Source of the DNA: Bacteroidaceae bacterium
GTDB taxonomy: Bacteria > Bacteroidota > Bacteroidia > Bacteroidales > Bacteroidaceae
Direction: 5' to 3'
Assembly (NCBI GenBank): GCA_024683455.1
Contig: JAIKYE010000072.1
Span: 1 to 62,500, forward strand
DNA: 62,500 bases
This document shows positions 45,175 through 53,953 of this stretch, one piece after another. The position numbers and the translations under genes are program-made. Each line of letters starts with the position of its first letter. The first letter of the stretch is position 1. The notes beneath the pieces were generated by a model, which saw nothing but the letters and a program-made list of their open reading frames with translations, searched no databases and was not told the origin of the DNA.

Positions 45175-46197
45175 TTACTCAATCACAACGCGTGTCCAAC
45201 CGTGTACATCCGGTTCAATACCATACTGGATATTACGCAGTTTATTATAGAGTTTGGTACTGATAGGACCCGGTTCGCCATTCTTGCTAATGATATAGCT
45301 TTTCTTGTTTTCCAGATCGTCAATACGCTCAATGGGACTGATAACAGCAGCCGTACCGCAAGCACCAGCCTCTTCAAAGGTAGACAGTTCCTCCTCAGGA
45401 ATCTGACGACGTTCTACCTTCAGCCCAAGATCCATAGCCAATTGCATCAAACTCTTGTTGGTAATACTAGGAAGAATACTGGTACTCTTAGGGGTAACGT
45501 ATGTATTATCCTTAATACCAAAGAAGTTGGCTGCGCCACACTCATCAATGTATTTTTTCTCCTTAGCATCCAGGTAGAACTCACAACTATAACCCAAATC
45601 ATGCGCCATCTTATTAGCACGAAGACTTGCGGCGTAGTTACCACCTACTTTATAAATACCAGTTCCAAGTGGAGCACTACGGTCGTACTCGCGAATAATC
45701 ACATAAGGATTAGTAGCAAAGCCACCTTTGAAGTAGGGCCCAACGGGAGTAACAAAGATCAAGAACAGGTACTCATCAGCAGGATGAACACCAACCTGAG
45801 CGCTAGTACCAATCAACAGGGGACGTATATATAAAGTAGCGCCACTCTCATAAGGAGGAATAAAACGTTCATTCAGGCGAACCACTTTTTCTACCATCTC
45901 TATGAACTTCTCCGTGGGGAGTTCGGGCATCAGAATGCCACGGCATGTACTCTGCAGGCGGGCTGCATTCTCGTCGGCACGGAACACGCGCACCTTGCCA
46001 TCGGGACAACGGTATGCCTTCAGGCCCTCGAAAGCTTCCTGCCCGTAATGCAGGCAAGTTGCGGCCATATGCAAGGGTATTGTCTCCTCACTGCAGGTCT
46101 CAATCTCACCCCAAGCACCATTGCGATAATAGCAACGTACATTATAATCAGTCTTCATGTAGCCAAATGAAAGGCTACTCCAGTCAATTTCGTTCAT
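45175..46197 (-). CDS. ilvE: branched-chain amino acid aminotransferase
   Basis: Transfers amino groups between glutamate and Leu/Ile/Val. A 340-residue fold-type IV PLP enzyme. Signatures: HYGQEAFEGLKAYR, GTGIYKVGGNYAASLRA containing the PLP lysine, KYIDECGAANFFGI, and EAGACGTAAVISP. The length matches the longer IlvE group typical of Bacteroidetes and eukaryotes. Convergent with mrp and probably monocistronic. Confidence 0.96.
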   Translation of the reverse strand: MNEIDWSSLSFGYMKTDYNVRCYYRNGAWGEIETCSEETIPLHMAATCLHYGQEAFEGLKAYRCPDGKVRVFRADENAARLQSTCRGILMPELPTEKFIEMVEKVVRLNERFIPPYESGATLYIRPLLIGTSAQVGVHPADEYLFLIFVTPVGPYFKGGFATNPYVIIREYDRSAPLGTGIYKVGGNYAASLRANKMAHDLGYSCEFYLDAKEKKYIDECGAANFFGIKDNTYVTPKSTSILPSITNKSLMQLAMDLGLKVERRQIPEEELSTFEEAGACGTAAVISPIERIDDLENKKSYIISKNGEPGPISTKLYNKLRNIQYGIEPDVHGWTRVVIE

Positions 46198-46225
46198 ATG
46201 TTACTGTTTTATGCGAATTTGAGTG

Positions 46226-46233
46226 CAAAGTTA
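46226..46233 (-). promoter_or_regulatory. probable ilvE -7 element
   Basis: Minus-strand TAACTTTG matches TAnnTTTG, 29 bp upstream of the ilvE ATG. No consensus -33 at the expected distance. Confidence 0.4.
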
Positions 46234-46314
46234 CAAATAAGAGAGCGAATAGAGAAAAGAAAATGAATTTTTCTTTCCCTTTCCAATCGAAAGTAAGTCT
46301 AGCGAAAGCCAATG

Positions 46315-46515
46315 TTACGAGTTTTCATCCATCTGGAGTAATGAATTGCAGTTTTTCTCCGACTCATATAGACGTTCCTTACAAAACTTCATCAAGGTCT
46401 GAGCTTTCTGTAGTTCCTTTGCCATTTCGTCTATGCCAATTTCATTGCGCTCCATTTTAGAGGCCAGAGCCTCCAGTTGATCCATTGCCTGTTCGTACGT
46501 CAATTCTTCTTGCAT
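46315..46515 (-). CDS. xseB: exodeoxyribonuclease VII small subunit
   Basis: A 66-residue helical protein of standard XseB size, beginning LTYEQAMDQLEALASKMERNE and continuing with the ELQKAQTLMKFCKERLYE helix. It forms the nuclease complex with XseA. Its start overlaps the end of xseA by 16 bp, a common coupling. Confidence 0.93.
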   Translation of the reverse strand: MQEELTYEQAMDQLEALASKMERNEIGIDEMAKELQKAQTLMKFCKERLYESEKNCNSLLQMDENS

Positions 46516-47735
46516 AATATAACTTTTGAATGTATTTCGCCTTCTTGCAGGCTTGTTGTTATTACTTCACCTTCAAACACGTCAGACGATGACCGAACAA
46601 TCTTTCCACCGCAAGTTGTAATACTATAACCACGCTTTAGCAATGCTTTTGGGTCTAACAATGTTAAACGTTGCTGCAGAAGCATTTGCCTATGACGTTC
46701 CTGCTCCATCGTTCGTAGCACAGTTGTTTGAAATCTGCGTAGCAACAGTTGCAATTGAGCATCTTGCTTTTCCCTGAAGTTCAAAAACAAGATTGGCAAC
46801 ATCTTTTGTAAATGCTCCATACGTTGACGTGCTTTCTGAATAGACAATTCTGCATTTTTGACAATTCTACGGTACATATCATCCAACAAAGCAGCCTCTT
46901 GGGCTTGATAATCTATGATGAAAGCTGCAGCTGCCGTAGGAGTCTTTACGCGGGTGTGAGCAACATAATCCAATACAGTCTCATCACGTTCATGTCCTAT
47001 CCCCACTACCACAGGTAAAGGACATTGTGCTATACAGGCCGCCAAAGGATAAGAGTCAAAGTCGCACAAATCTCCGGTAGCACCTCCACCTCTGATAATA
47101 ACCACTAAGTCAAACGATTCCTCTACCTGCAGGATATTCTCTATAGCACTGACAACGCTCTCTGACACATGCTGTCCTTGCATTACGGCAGGAAAAAGCT
47201 GGATGCAGAAGTGAAGACCATACTCGTTATGCTGGAGTTGATTCACGAAATCACCATACCCTGCTGCTGTAGCACTACTCACAACTGCAATTCGATGTAA
47301 AAGTCTTGGCAGTGGAAGTGCCTTGTTATCGTTGATAATGCCATCCTGTTGTAGCTGGTTCAGGATCTCCCTACGGCGCTTGGCCATATCACCCAACGTA
47401 AAGGAACTATCGACATCAAGAATATTCAGGGCATAGCCATATTGTTCGTGGAAGGTGACCCTTACCAATAGCTTAACTTGGAGACCGCGACGAAGGGTCT
47501 CGCCCGTATCTTTCTGGAAGCGCAGACTTATTATATTATAATTACGAGCCCAGCAGGTAACACGGGCACGAGCTACAATATTTTTACCCTGCTCGTCCTT
47601 CTGAACCATCTCACCATAGAAATGTCCGCCGAAGCCTACAGAGGCATCGGCGAGCTCTCCTTCTACCCAGTACTCCTCATCTAAGGAGGATTCCAGTACT
47701 GAGCGTACAATATGATTTAACTCAAAAAGTGTCAA
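46500..47735 (-). CDS. xseA: exodeoxyribonuclease VII large subunit
   Basis: A 411-residue catalytic subunit that degrades single-stranded DNA. An OB-fold domain at about 15-110 (YWVEGELADASVGFGGHFY) leads to the catalytic domain with AVVSSATAAGYGDF, VVIIRGGGATGDL and VGIGHERDETVLDYVA. Helical coiled-coil C-terminus ending in KRGYSITTCGGKIV. No ATG is available: the reading frame opens at a TTG at 47735, five bases after the stop of the BspA gene, with an in-frame stop further up. Confidence 0.92.
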   Translation of the reverse strand: MTLFELNHIVRSVLESSLDEEYWVEGELADASVGFGGHFYGEMVQKDEQGKNIVARARVTCWARNYNIISLRFQKDTGETLRRGLQVKLLVRVTFHEQYGYALNILDVDSSFTLGDMAKRRREILNQLQQDGIINDNKALPLPRLLHRIAVVSSATAAGYGDFVNQLQHNEYGLHFCIQLFPAVMQGQHVSESVVSAIENILQVEESFDLVVIIRGGGATGDLCDFDSYPLAACIAQCPLPVVVGIGHERDETVLDYVAHTRVKTPTAAAAFIIDYQAQEAALLDDMYRRIVKNAELSIQKARQRMEHLQKMLPILFLNFREKQDAQLQLLLRRFQTTVLRTMEQERHRQMLLQQRLTLLDPKALLKRGYSITTCGGKIVRSSSDVFEGEVITTSLQEGEIHSKVILCKKN

Positions 47736-47739
47736 TAAC

Positions 47740-49278
47740 TTACTTCACAAGCACTTTACGTGTTGTACCGTCGCTCATACGCACAACATTAATGCCACGC
47801 TGAAGCTTAGATGACTGCTGACCACCAAGACCGTAAACCTGCTGAACCTTTCCAGCGCCCTTTAGTGATTCGATTGCAGTTTCAGAATCCTTCTGCGGTG
47901 ATACCAAATTCTCGCCTATTACCATGATTGCGGCAAACTGATTCCAAGGTGCGACCTCTCCATATTTTTCAACAGAGTTCTCTGGAACATAGAGAGTAAC
48001 CTGCTCTATAGGAGTAGAATCAAACGCATCCGCAGCAACAGAAATGTTTACTTTCGAATTATCCGCTTCAACATTACAATAGAAAGTTTCTAAAGCAGTA
48101 CAGTTCTTAAATGCACCATCATAGATATTCTTCACTGTTTTAGGCAGGGTGACAGAAGTCAAGCTCTTACAGTCTGCGAAACAATCAGAATCAATAGTGG
48201 CAACACCCTCGGGAATAACAACGGAAGTCAAATCACTGCCTTGGAAAGAAGAAACACCAATACTGCTAACACTTTCAGGAATAATCAAATTGGCGAGACC
48301 TGTACAGTTCATAAAAGCATAAGAAGCGATTTCATCTACACCCTCAGGAATAATAGAACTCTTACATCCCAAAATCAACCTATAAGCTTTCTTCTCTGTT
48401 TTGGCGTCAACAATATATGTTTCAACAACAGCATTACAATTGTTACGTGAATCATATACTGTATTACCGTCAGCAACAATAATAGAACCAAGATTTGTAC
48501 AGCCAACAAAAGAAGAAAAAGAAATTGATTTTATACTACTGGGGAAATACAATGAAGTTAGCCCTGTACAACCTTCGAAGGTATAACGACCAATCTGAGC
48601 TACACCTTCTGGGAAAGCTATTGATGTCAATCCACAATTACGGAAAGCATAGTCACCGATATTCTTTACACCAGCAGGAATATTAACAGACTTCAGACCC
48701 GAACAGCCTTCAAAAGTATGACTTTCAATCACTGTCAAAGTCTCAGGGAGAACAACATTTGACAAGGCAACACAACCAGCAAAAGCAGAACCACCAATCT
48801 TGCTGATACCGCCAAGGTTAATAGAAGTCAGACGCTTACAGCCAAAGAATGTGTATGGCTCAACGGTTGTCACACCTGCTGGAAGATTAATAGTTGTCAG
48901 ACCGCTACAGCCAAAGAAAGCTGAGTATGCAATAGATGTTACGCCTGCAGGGATTGTCAGCGACGTAAGACCTGAACAGTTTCTAAATGCAGACATACCA
49001 ATCTTTGTAACACTCTCAGGAAGAGCAATAGAGGTCATACCTGTACAATAGTAAAAGGCTGCACTATCTATGGCAACAACGTTGTACACCTCTGACTCAT
49101 ACTGAACAGTTGCAGGAATTGTTATACTTCCCTCATAACGGTTTACGCCAAAAGCAACAGATACGGAGTCAGTTCCCGTAATGTTGTAGTAGATGCCACC
49201 TACTTCAAAGTCATAAGCCTGCATGTTCAGGCAGCCCAACAAGGCGAATAAAATACAAACAATGTAGTTTCGTTTCAT
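47740..49278 (-). CDS. BspA-family leucine-rich-repeat surface protein
   Basis: A 512-residue exported protein with a signal peptide (about 1-21) and roughly a dozen LRR_5/BspA repeats of the form TSIxLPxxVTxIGxxAFxxCxxL from about 60 to 420. The C-terminus (KVQQVYGLGGQQSSKLQRGINVVRMSDGTTRKVLVK region, about 475-512) resembles the T9SS-type tail of many Prevotella proteins. BspA proteins of oral Bacteroidetes bind fibronectin and fibrinogen; this is a family statement, not evidence for this copy. It heads the transcript carrying xseA-xseB. Confidence 0.9.
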   Translation of the reverse strand: MKRNYIVCILFALLGCLNMQAYDFEVGGIYYNITGTDSVSVAFGVNRYEGSITIPATVQYESEVYNVVAIDSAAFYYCTGMTSIALPESVTKIGMSAFRNCSGLTSLTIPAGVTSIAYSAFFGCSGLTTINLPAGVTTVEPYTFFGCKRLTSINLGGISKIGGSAFAGCVALSNVVLPETLTVIESHTFEGCSGLKSVNIPAGVKNIGDYAFRNCGLTSIAFPEGVAQIGRYTFEGCTGLTSLYFPSSIKSISFSSFVGCTNLGSIIVADGNTVYDSRNNCNAVVETYIVDAKTEKKAYRLILGCKSSIIPEGVDEIASYAFMNCTGLANLIIPESVSSIGVSSFQGSDLTSVVIPEGVATIDSDCFADCKSLTSVTLPKTVKNIYDGAFKNCTALETFYCNVEADNSKVNISVAADAFDSTPIEQVTLYVPENSVEKYGEVAPWNQFAAIMVIGENLVSPQKDSETAIESLKGAGKVQQVYGLGGQQSSKLQRGINVVRMSDGTTRKVLVK

Positions 49279-49334
49279 TTTAGTTTAATATTTTTAGTTT
49301 ATTATTTTCAATCTATATAGTGCCTATTACGGCA

Positions 49335-49365
49335 CAAAAATAGGAAAATATTCTGTTCAAACAAA
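49335..49365 (-). promoter_or_regulatory. promoter of the BspA-xseA-xseB unit
   Basis: Minus-strand TTTG (49365-49362), 19 bp, then TATTTTTG (49342-49335), matching the consensus, 57 bp before the ATG. Confidence 0.6.
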
Positions 49366-49515
49366 GAAAAAATCACTTTCTTTTTGTAATTCTTCTGCTA
49401 AAATGAAATTTTAGGATAGCTGATGGGAAGATGAAAGAAAGAATAAAGGAAGGTCGCGTACAAAAAAAGACAAAATTGCGTAACAAACTCGATAAAAAGA
49501 ACAGAATTTCATTTC

Positions 49516-50418
49516 CTACTTGCCTACGCACAACTTTTTTCCATTAACAACATAAATTCCTTTGGATAATTTTGAATTGACACTCCGGCCTTGGAGGTCA
49601 TATACTTCGTTTGATTGTGTATTAACAACATCCTCCTTTGGGGAGAATATGGGTGTTGTATAGCGATCCAGTCTTATTTCAACCAGGACAGGGCGGTGGT
49701 CTGAAGCATCAGGCTCGTTCAGAACCTGACGCTTACGTATAGACTTTATGACTCGTCCGTAGCTAGCTATGTAGTCAATAATCTTTTTAGGTGTACCCGC
49801 AGGAAAGGTGTAGTTGGCGCTACTGTTTGTGATATTGTTTAAGAATACAAAACTCTTCTTCATATTCACAATTAACGTAGAAGACGGTTCATCATTCCAA
49901 TCTCCGCAGAGAAAGAAGGGTTTTTCCCAGCGGGCTGCTTCCTCCAAAATAATCTCTAACGATGTTAAACGATTCTCCTCCTCAAGAGCAAGATGTGTAG
50001 TAGCAAACACATACTCCTCAAACTCACATACTAAAAGAGTCCTTTTTTCTTTTCCCGGCAAAGGAATATTGCGGTGAGACATAGGCTTTTCCTTACTGAG
50101 AATCGCTACACCGTACTTTCCACCAGTAAGAGGAATGGCAGGTCCAAAGGTACAATACATTCCAAGGGACTTAGCCATAACGGATGCCTGATGAACTTTA
50201 TTGGATCGTTTGACACAACTATCTACCTCTTGTAGACCTATCACATCAGGGCTTGCGTTTCCTATCACATTTGCTTGACGTTCAAGATCTATCACATCAT
50301 CCTTCCCTGCCCCATGTTGAATATTATAGGTCATCAGACGCAAGGTCATCACATCATCTTGCGCTTGAATTGTTAGGCAACAAAACAGGAATGCTATAAG
50401 CAATTTTCCGTTTTTCAT
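49516..50418 (-). CDS. secreted endonuclease/exonuclease/phosphatase-fold protein
   Basis: A 300-residue exported protein: signal peptide MKNGKLLIAFLFCCLTIQA, then an EEP fold with LMTYNIQHG, GLQEVDS, LCGDWND and the ASDHRPV motif with catalytic Asp-His. Such folds include DNases, sphingomyelinases and phosphoinositide phosphatases; the substrate is unknown. The tail EVYDLQGRSVNSKLSKGIYVVNGKK is a T9SS-like sorting segment. The ATG at 50418 is chosen because the frame to 50466 runs through a GC-rich hairpin repeat. Confidence 0.83.
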   Translation of the reverse strand: MKNGKLLIAFLFCCLTIQAQDDVMTLRLMTYNIQHGAGKDDVIDLERQANVIGNASPDVIGLQEVDSCVKRSNKVHQASVMAKSLGMYCTFGPAIPLTGGKYGVAILSKEKPMSHRNIPLPGKEKRTLLVCEFEEYVFATTHLALEEENRLTSLEIILEEAARWEKPFFLCGDWNDEPSSTLIVNMKKSFVFLNNITNSSANYTFPAGTPKKIIDYIASYGRVIKSIRKRQVLNEPDASDHRPVLVEIRLDRYTTPIFSPKEDVVNTQSNEVYDLQGRSVNSKLSKGIYVVNGKKLCVGK

Positions 50419-50431
50419 TCTAAAATATAAT

Positions 50432-50449
50432 CCCTCTCCGAAGAGAGGG
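50432..50449 (-). repeat. GC-rich hairpin with UUCG tetraloop
   Basis: Minus strand CCCTCTC, TTCG, GAGAGGG: a perfect 7-bp stem with an exceptionally stable UUCG loop, between the MINPP-like gene and the EEP-fold gene. Same style as the hairpin repeat at 6448-6483. It may act as a transcript-stabilising or processing element. Confidence 0.65.
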
Positions 50450-50473
50450 AATTTAAAGTCTGACATCTAAAGC

Positions 50474-51772
50474 CTATAAAACAGACATCTTCTTCAGATA
50501 GTATGCCCTAAGGTCTGCCCACTTATAGTAGGGACCTGTGACAGGTGTGCCAGGAAGAGTAACCTCACGCTCATTGAGCAGAGCCTTAACCAAGACATCA
50601 CCATCTTTACCTTTCTTGGGACGATAGAAGATAAGCTGTACATTACTTGCCATAGGGAAGATACGATAGTTGGCCCATGAGTAATCCAGACGGTCGAGGT
50701 CGGACACCTCGATACCCGCATCGCCCAACTCCATGAGGGTTGCCATAGGAAGAACATATACTTCGTGACCAAAGCGCAAAGTTGCGCCAACAAAGCTCTT
50801 GTTGTTAACAATGGTATCGGCTGTCTCGATGAAGTTCTTCAGCAAACCGCTAACACGCAGGGGAGCCCTTTTATCACTTGTGAGACAAGCACCGTAACCT
50901 GTGTACCAATCTATATTATGCGCACGCCAGATGTCGTAGCACTCCTCCTCAGTAAAGTAATGATACATATCGATGCCGTTGTCGTGGCTCTGCATGTTGC
51001 TAGCAACATTAAAGACATGGCGCATAAAGGGAATCTGCTCTACGCTATCGCGAACATAAACCTGATCGTTAAAGATAGAGTTGATAAAGCGCTCGGGGTG
51101 GATAAATTTCTTGCGATACTTATCGATTACATTGCCACGCTTCTTGATAGCCTTCTTAATCTCGTCAGGCGCAGCAGGTGCCAGATAGTACTGGAAGCAG
51201 TCGCCCACATCGTTGTGAATCCTAAGTTTGGGATTGAAAGCAGTAAGCTCTTCACACTCGGCCATCATAGACATGATGCAACGCTTGACAACGGTACTGC
51301 GGGCATCCACCTGGCTGTTCTTGGAGCCAAAGATGGTGGGAAAATGTTCTGTCATACGCTTGCCAATGCGGTGATGCTGCCGCTCGCCAACAGTGGTGAG
51401 GTCGCCTGCACGCTTATCGCAACAGAGATAGAACTTCTCAACATCAGCCAACATCTGCTCACCTGTAGCTGTCAGTTTGCCCAAATCATGAGCCTTGCGC
51501 AAGGGTACCAGCACATCCTGATACTCGCCATCGCCACACAGCCAACGGCTACCATGACGGCCATAATGCGACATATAGAAGGGCTCATAACCTTTGGGAG
51601 TGGGAGTAAGCACATCAGCCTCTGTAGGGTCAACGTATGCCAGAAGGTTGCTGGCAGAGAGACGGATGTTGTCGTGAATTTCCTGACGCGCTTTGCTCCA
51701 GTCCTGTTGAGCAAAAAGCATACTGGCAGTCGTAGAGGCTACCAGCATGAATATAAAGAGTTTTTTCTTCAT
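50474..51772 (-). CDS. histidine acid phosphatase, MINPP-like
   Basis: A 432-residue exported enzyme (signal peptide about 1-21). It has the phosphohistidine motif RHGSRW (residues 72-77; the family's usual proline is replaced by tryptophan) and a distal proton-donor site His336-Glu337 in LRFGHEVYV, resembling multiple inositol polyphosphate phosphatase (MINPP) rather than the HD of AppA phytases. Likely releases phosphate from inositol phosphates or other phosphoesters. Encoded 64 bp downstream of the decarboxylase beta subunit on the same strand. Confidence 0.85.
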   Translation of the reverse strand: MKKKLFIFMLVASTTASMLFAQQDWSKARQEIHDNIRLSASNLLAYVDPTEADVLTPTPKGYEPFYMSHYGRHGSRWLCGDGEYQDVLVPLRKAHDLGKLTATGEQMLADVEKFYLCCDKRAGDLTTVGERQHHRIGKRMTEHFPTIFGSKNSQVDARSTVVKRCIMSMMAECEELTAFNPKLRIHNDVGDCFQYYLAPAAPDEIKKAIKKRGNVIDKYRKKFIHPERFINSIFNDQVYVRDSVEQIPFMRHVFNVASNMQSHDNGIDMYHYFTEEECYDIWRAHNIDWYTGYGACLTSDKRAPLRVSGLLKNFIETADTIVNNKSFVGATLRFGHEVYVLPMATLMELGDAGIEVSDLDRLDYSWANYRIFPMASNVQLIFYRPKKGKDGDVLVKALLNEREVTLPGTPVTGPYYKWADLRAYYLKKMSVL

Positions 51773-51836
51773 TTTTCGTTGTGTATTTTCATAATTATCG
51801 CCATATCGGCATAACCAATATTACTTCATAACATTG

Positions 51837-53123
51837 CTAACCTAAGAAACTAAGCAAAATACCAGCTGCAACGGCAGAGCCTATCACACCGGCCACATTG
51901 GGTCCCATAGCGTGCATGAGTAGGAAGTTGCGTTTATCAGCTTCCTGACCTACAGTCTGACTAACTCGAGCTGCCATTGGAACAGCACTCACACCTGCAG
52001 AACCAATAAGGGGATTTATCTTCTCCTTGAGGAAAAGATTCATAATCTTAGCCATGAGCACGCCACCGGCAGAACCAATACCGAAAGCCACAATACCCAC
52101 GCAAAGGATACCCAACGTCTGCCAATTCATAAATGAAGTAGCTGTTGCTGTTGCACCAACAGTAAGACCTAAGCATATGACAACGATGTTATTTAACTCG
52201 TTTTGCGCAGCTTTGCTCAGACGATCAACCACACCACTTTCCTTCATAAGATTACCCAGCATCAGGCAGCCGATAAGCGTACCTGCTGAGGGGACAACCA
52301 AAGAAACAACGATAGCTACGACAATGGGAAAGAATATCTTTTCCTTCTTGCTGACCTCTCGCAACTGAGACATACGAATCTTACGTTCTTTTTCAGTTGT
52401 AAGAAGCTTCATGATGGGCGGCTGAATAACAGGAACCAAAGCCATATAACTATAAGCAGCAACAGCAATGGGACCCAGCAATTCGGGAGCCAACTTACTA
52501 GTAAGGAAAATAGCCGTAGGGCCGTCAGCCCCGCCAATAATGCCAATAGAAGCAGCCTGCGCAGCAGTAAAGCCAAAGACAGGCAAATCCGTCTGTGTTA
52601 CCAGAAAGGTAGCAAAGATGCCTATCTGAGCAGCAGCACCCAACAAGAGACTCTTGGGATTAGCAATCAATGGGCCAAAGTCGGTCATTGCTCCCACTCC
52701 CAGGAAAATCAGACATGGATAGATACCCGCCTTCACTCCTATATATAGTATATCCAGCAATCCACCATGTGCCATTATATAGCCATACGAATGGTAGCCT
52801 TCGGCACCTTCCTTCAGGAAATGTTCGTTCCATAAATTTGAATCAAACATTCCGGCACCAGGCAGGTTTGTAAGAATCATACCAAAGGCAATGGGAAGCA
52901 ATAACAGAGGTTCATATTCCTTTTTTATGGCAAGGTAGAGCAGGAAGCAGCCGATGAAAATCATTACGGCATTCTTCCAGCCCTCGCCAAAGAAGAAGGA
53001 CACAAAACCCATCTCCTCAAAAAACTTACTTATACCCTCTTCTGCATTAAAGCCAGCAGCCATAACAGGCGCACATACTAAAAGCATCAGAGCCAATATG
53101 CTAAGAATCTTAATCTGTTTCAT
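51837..53123 (-). CDS. sodium-ion-translocating decarboxylase beta subunit
   Basis: A 428-residue integral membrane protein that couples decarboxylation to sodium export. It has many hydrophobic helices and the conserved [33 protein letters not shown] block, [16 protein letters not shown] and the [13 protein letters not shown] segment. N-terminal signal-like segment. It completes the alpha-delta-biotin-beta set encoded together. The usual symbols are oadB or mmdB depending on substrate; the operon resembles methylmalonyl-CoA decarboxylase. Confidence 0.93.
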   Translation of the reverse strand: MKQIKILSILALMLLVCAPVMAAGFNAEEGISKFFEEMGFVSFFFGEGWKNAVMIFIGCFLLYLAIKKEYEPLLLLPIAFGMILTNLPGAGMFDSNLWNEHFLKEGAEGYHSYGYIMAHGGLLDILYIGVKAGIYPCLIFLGVGAMTDFGPLIANPKSLLLGAAAQIGIFATFLVTQTDLPVFGFTAAQAASIGIIGGADGPTAIFLTSKLAPELLGPIAVAAYSYMALVPVIQPPIMKLLTTEKERKIRMSQLREVSKKEKIFFPIVVAIVVSLVVPSAGTLIGCLMLGNLMKESGVVDRLSKAAQNELNNIVVICLGLTVGATATATSFMNWQTLGILCVGIVAFGIGSAGGVLMAKIMNLFLKEKINPLIGSAGVSAVPMAARVSQTVGQEADKRNFLLMHAMGPNVAGVIGSAVAAGILLSFLG

Positions 53124-53168
53124 GGCAATACTTAGTTTAATTTACTATCTGCTTATCATTGTACTGCC

Positions 53169-53594
53169 TTATGCCAGTTCCACAAGAGCCTGACCACCAT
53201 CCACTTGGTCGCCAACGTTTACGAGAACGGCTTTAACGGTACCAGCTGCCTCAGCTGTAATGCTATTTTCCATCTTCATAGCCTCAAGCATTACTACCGT
53301 ATCACCGGCAGCAACTTGATCACCAGCCTTTACCAATACCTGAGTAATCTTACCATTCAGAGGAGCTGTTACCACATTACTACCAGCAGGAGCAGCTGCG
53401 GGTTTAGCAGCAGGAGCGGCTGCAGGAGCGGCTGCAGCTACAACAGGCTTTACTACGGGCTTTTCTGCAGGTTTGCGCTCGGGCAAAGTTACGGTGTAGA
53501 TCTTGCCATCTACGGTTACCTCAAGGGTATCCTCATGCTCCACGACATGGGCAGAATGTTCTTTACCACCTATATTAAATTTGAACTCTTTCAT
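53169..53594 (-). CDS. biotin carboxyl carrier subunit of the decarboxylase
   Basis: A 141-residue biotin protein: an N-terminal small domain (about 1-45), a flexible alanine/proline linker (about 43-72) and a C-terminal biotinyl domain with the biotinylated lysine 107 in VVMLEAMKMENSI. It carries carboxyl groups between the transferase subunit and the membrane subunit. Located between the OadG-like and beta-subunit genes. Confidence 0.94.
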   Translation of the reverse strand: MKEFKFNIGGKEHSAHVVEHEDTLEVTVDGKIYTVTLPERKPAEKPVVKPVVAAAAPAAAPAAKPAAAPAGSNVVTAPLNGKITQVLVKAGDQVAAGDTVVMLEAMKMENSITAEAAGTVKAVLVNVGDQVDGGQALVELA

Positions 53595-53606
53595 CTTTTT
53601 ATGCTA

Positions 53607-53933
53607 TTATAATCTTGGGTTTAATACTGCGTGCCAGTTTGAAGGCTGAGTGTTTTTGATAGTGATTACACCACTCTCCTCATCATGGACACTGTTAAGA
53701 TATAGATATAGAGCTGTGGCAACCACAACAAGGTCGTCACCATCAGCAGCATCAGCATGCTTTCCTGGAGCTAAAGCGAATGTCTTAAGTCCTGTCTGCT
53801 GCTTATTAGCACGCTTGGCAACAAGACTAAAGACGCCCAGCACAAGCACCAACACAAGCAGTATGGCAAAGACCACACCTACGCAGATACCTGCGGTGCC
53901 CCACGCTGATGAAGTTACTGTTAATAATGTCAT
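53607..53933 (-). CDS. OadG-like small membrane subunit (gamma/delta)
   Basis: A 108-residue protein with one N-terminal transmembrane helix (about 14-36) and a hydrophilic, acidic tail. It corresponds to the OadG/MmdD subunit that helps assemble the decarboxylase. These subunits are poorly conserved, so position in the operon is the main evidence. Confidence 0.78.
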   Translation of the reverse strand: MTLLTVTSSAWGTAGICVGVVFAILLVLVLVLGVFSLVAKRANKQQTGLKTFALAPGKHADAADGDDLVVVATALYLYLNSVHDEESGVITIKNTQPSNWHAVLNPRL

Positions 53934-53953
53934 AACTATAAACTTTTATTTGC

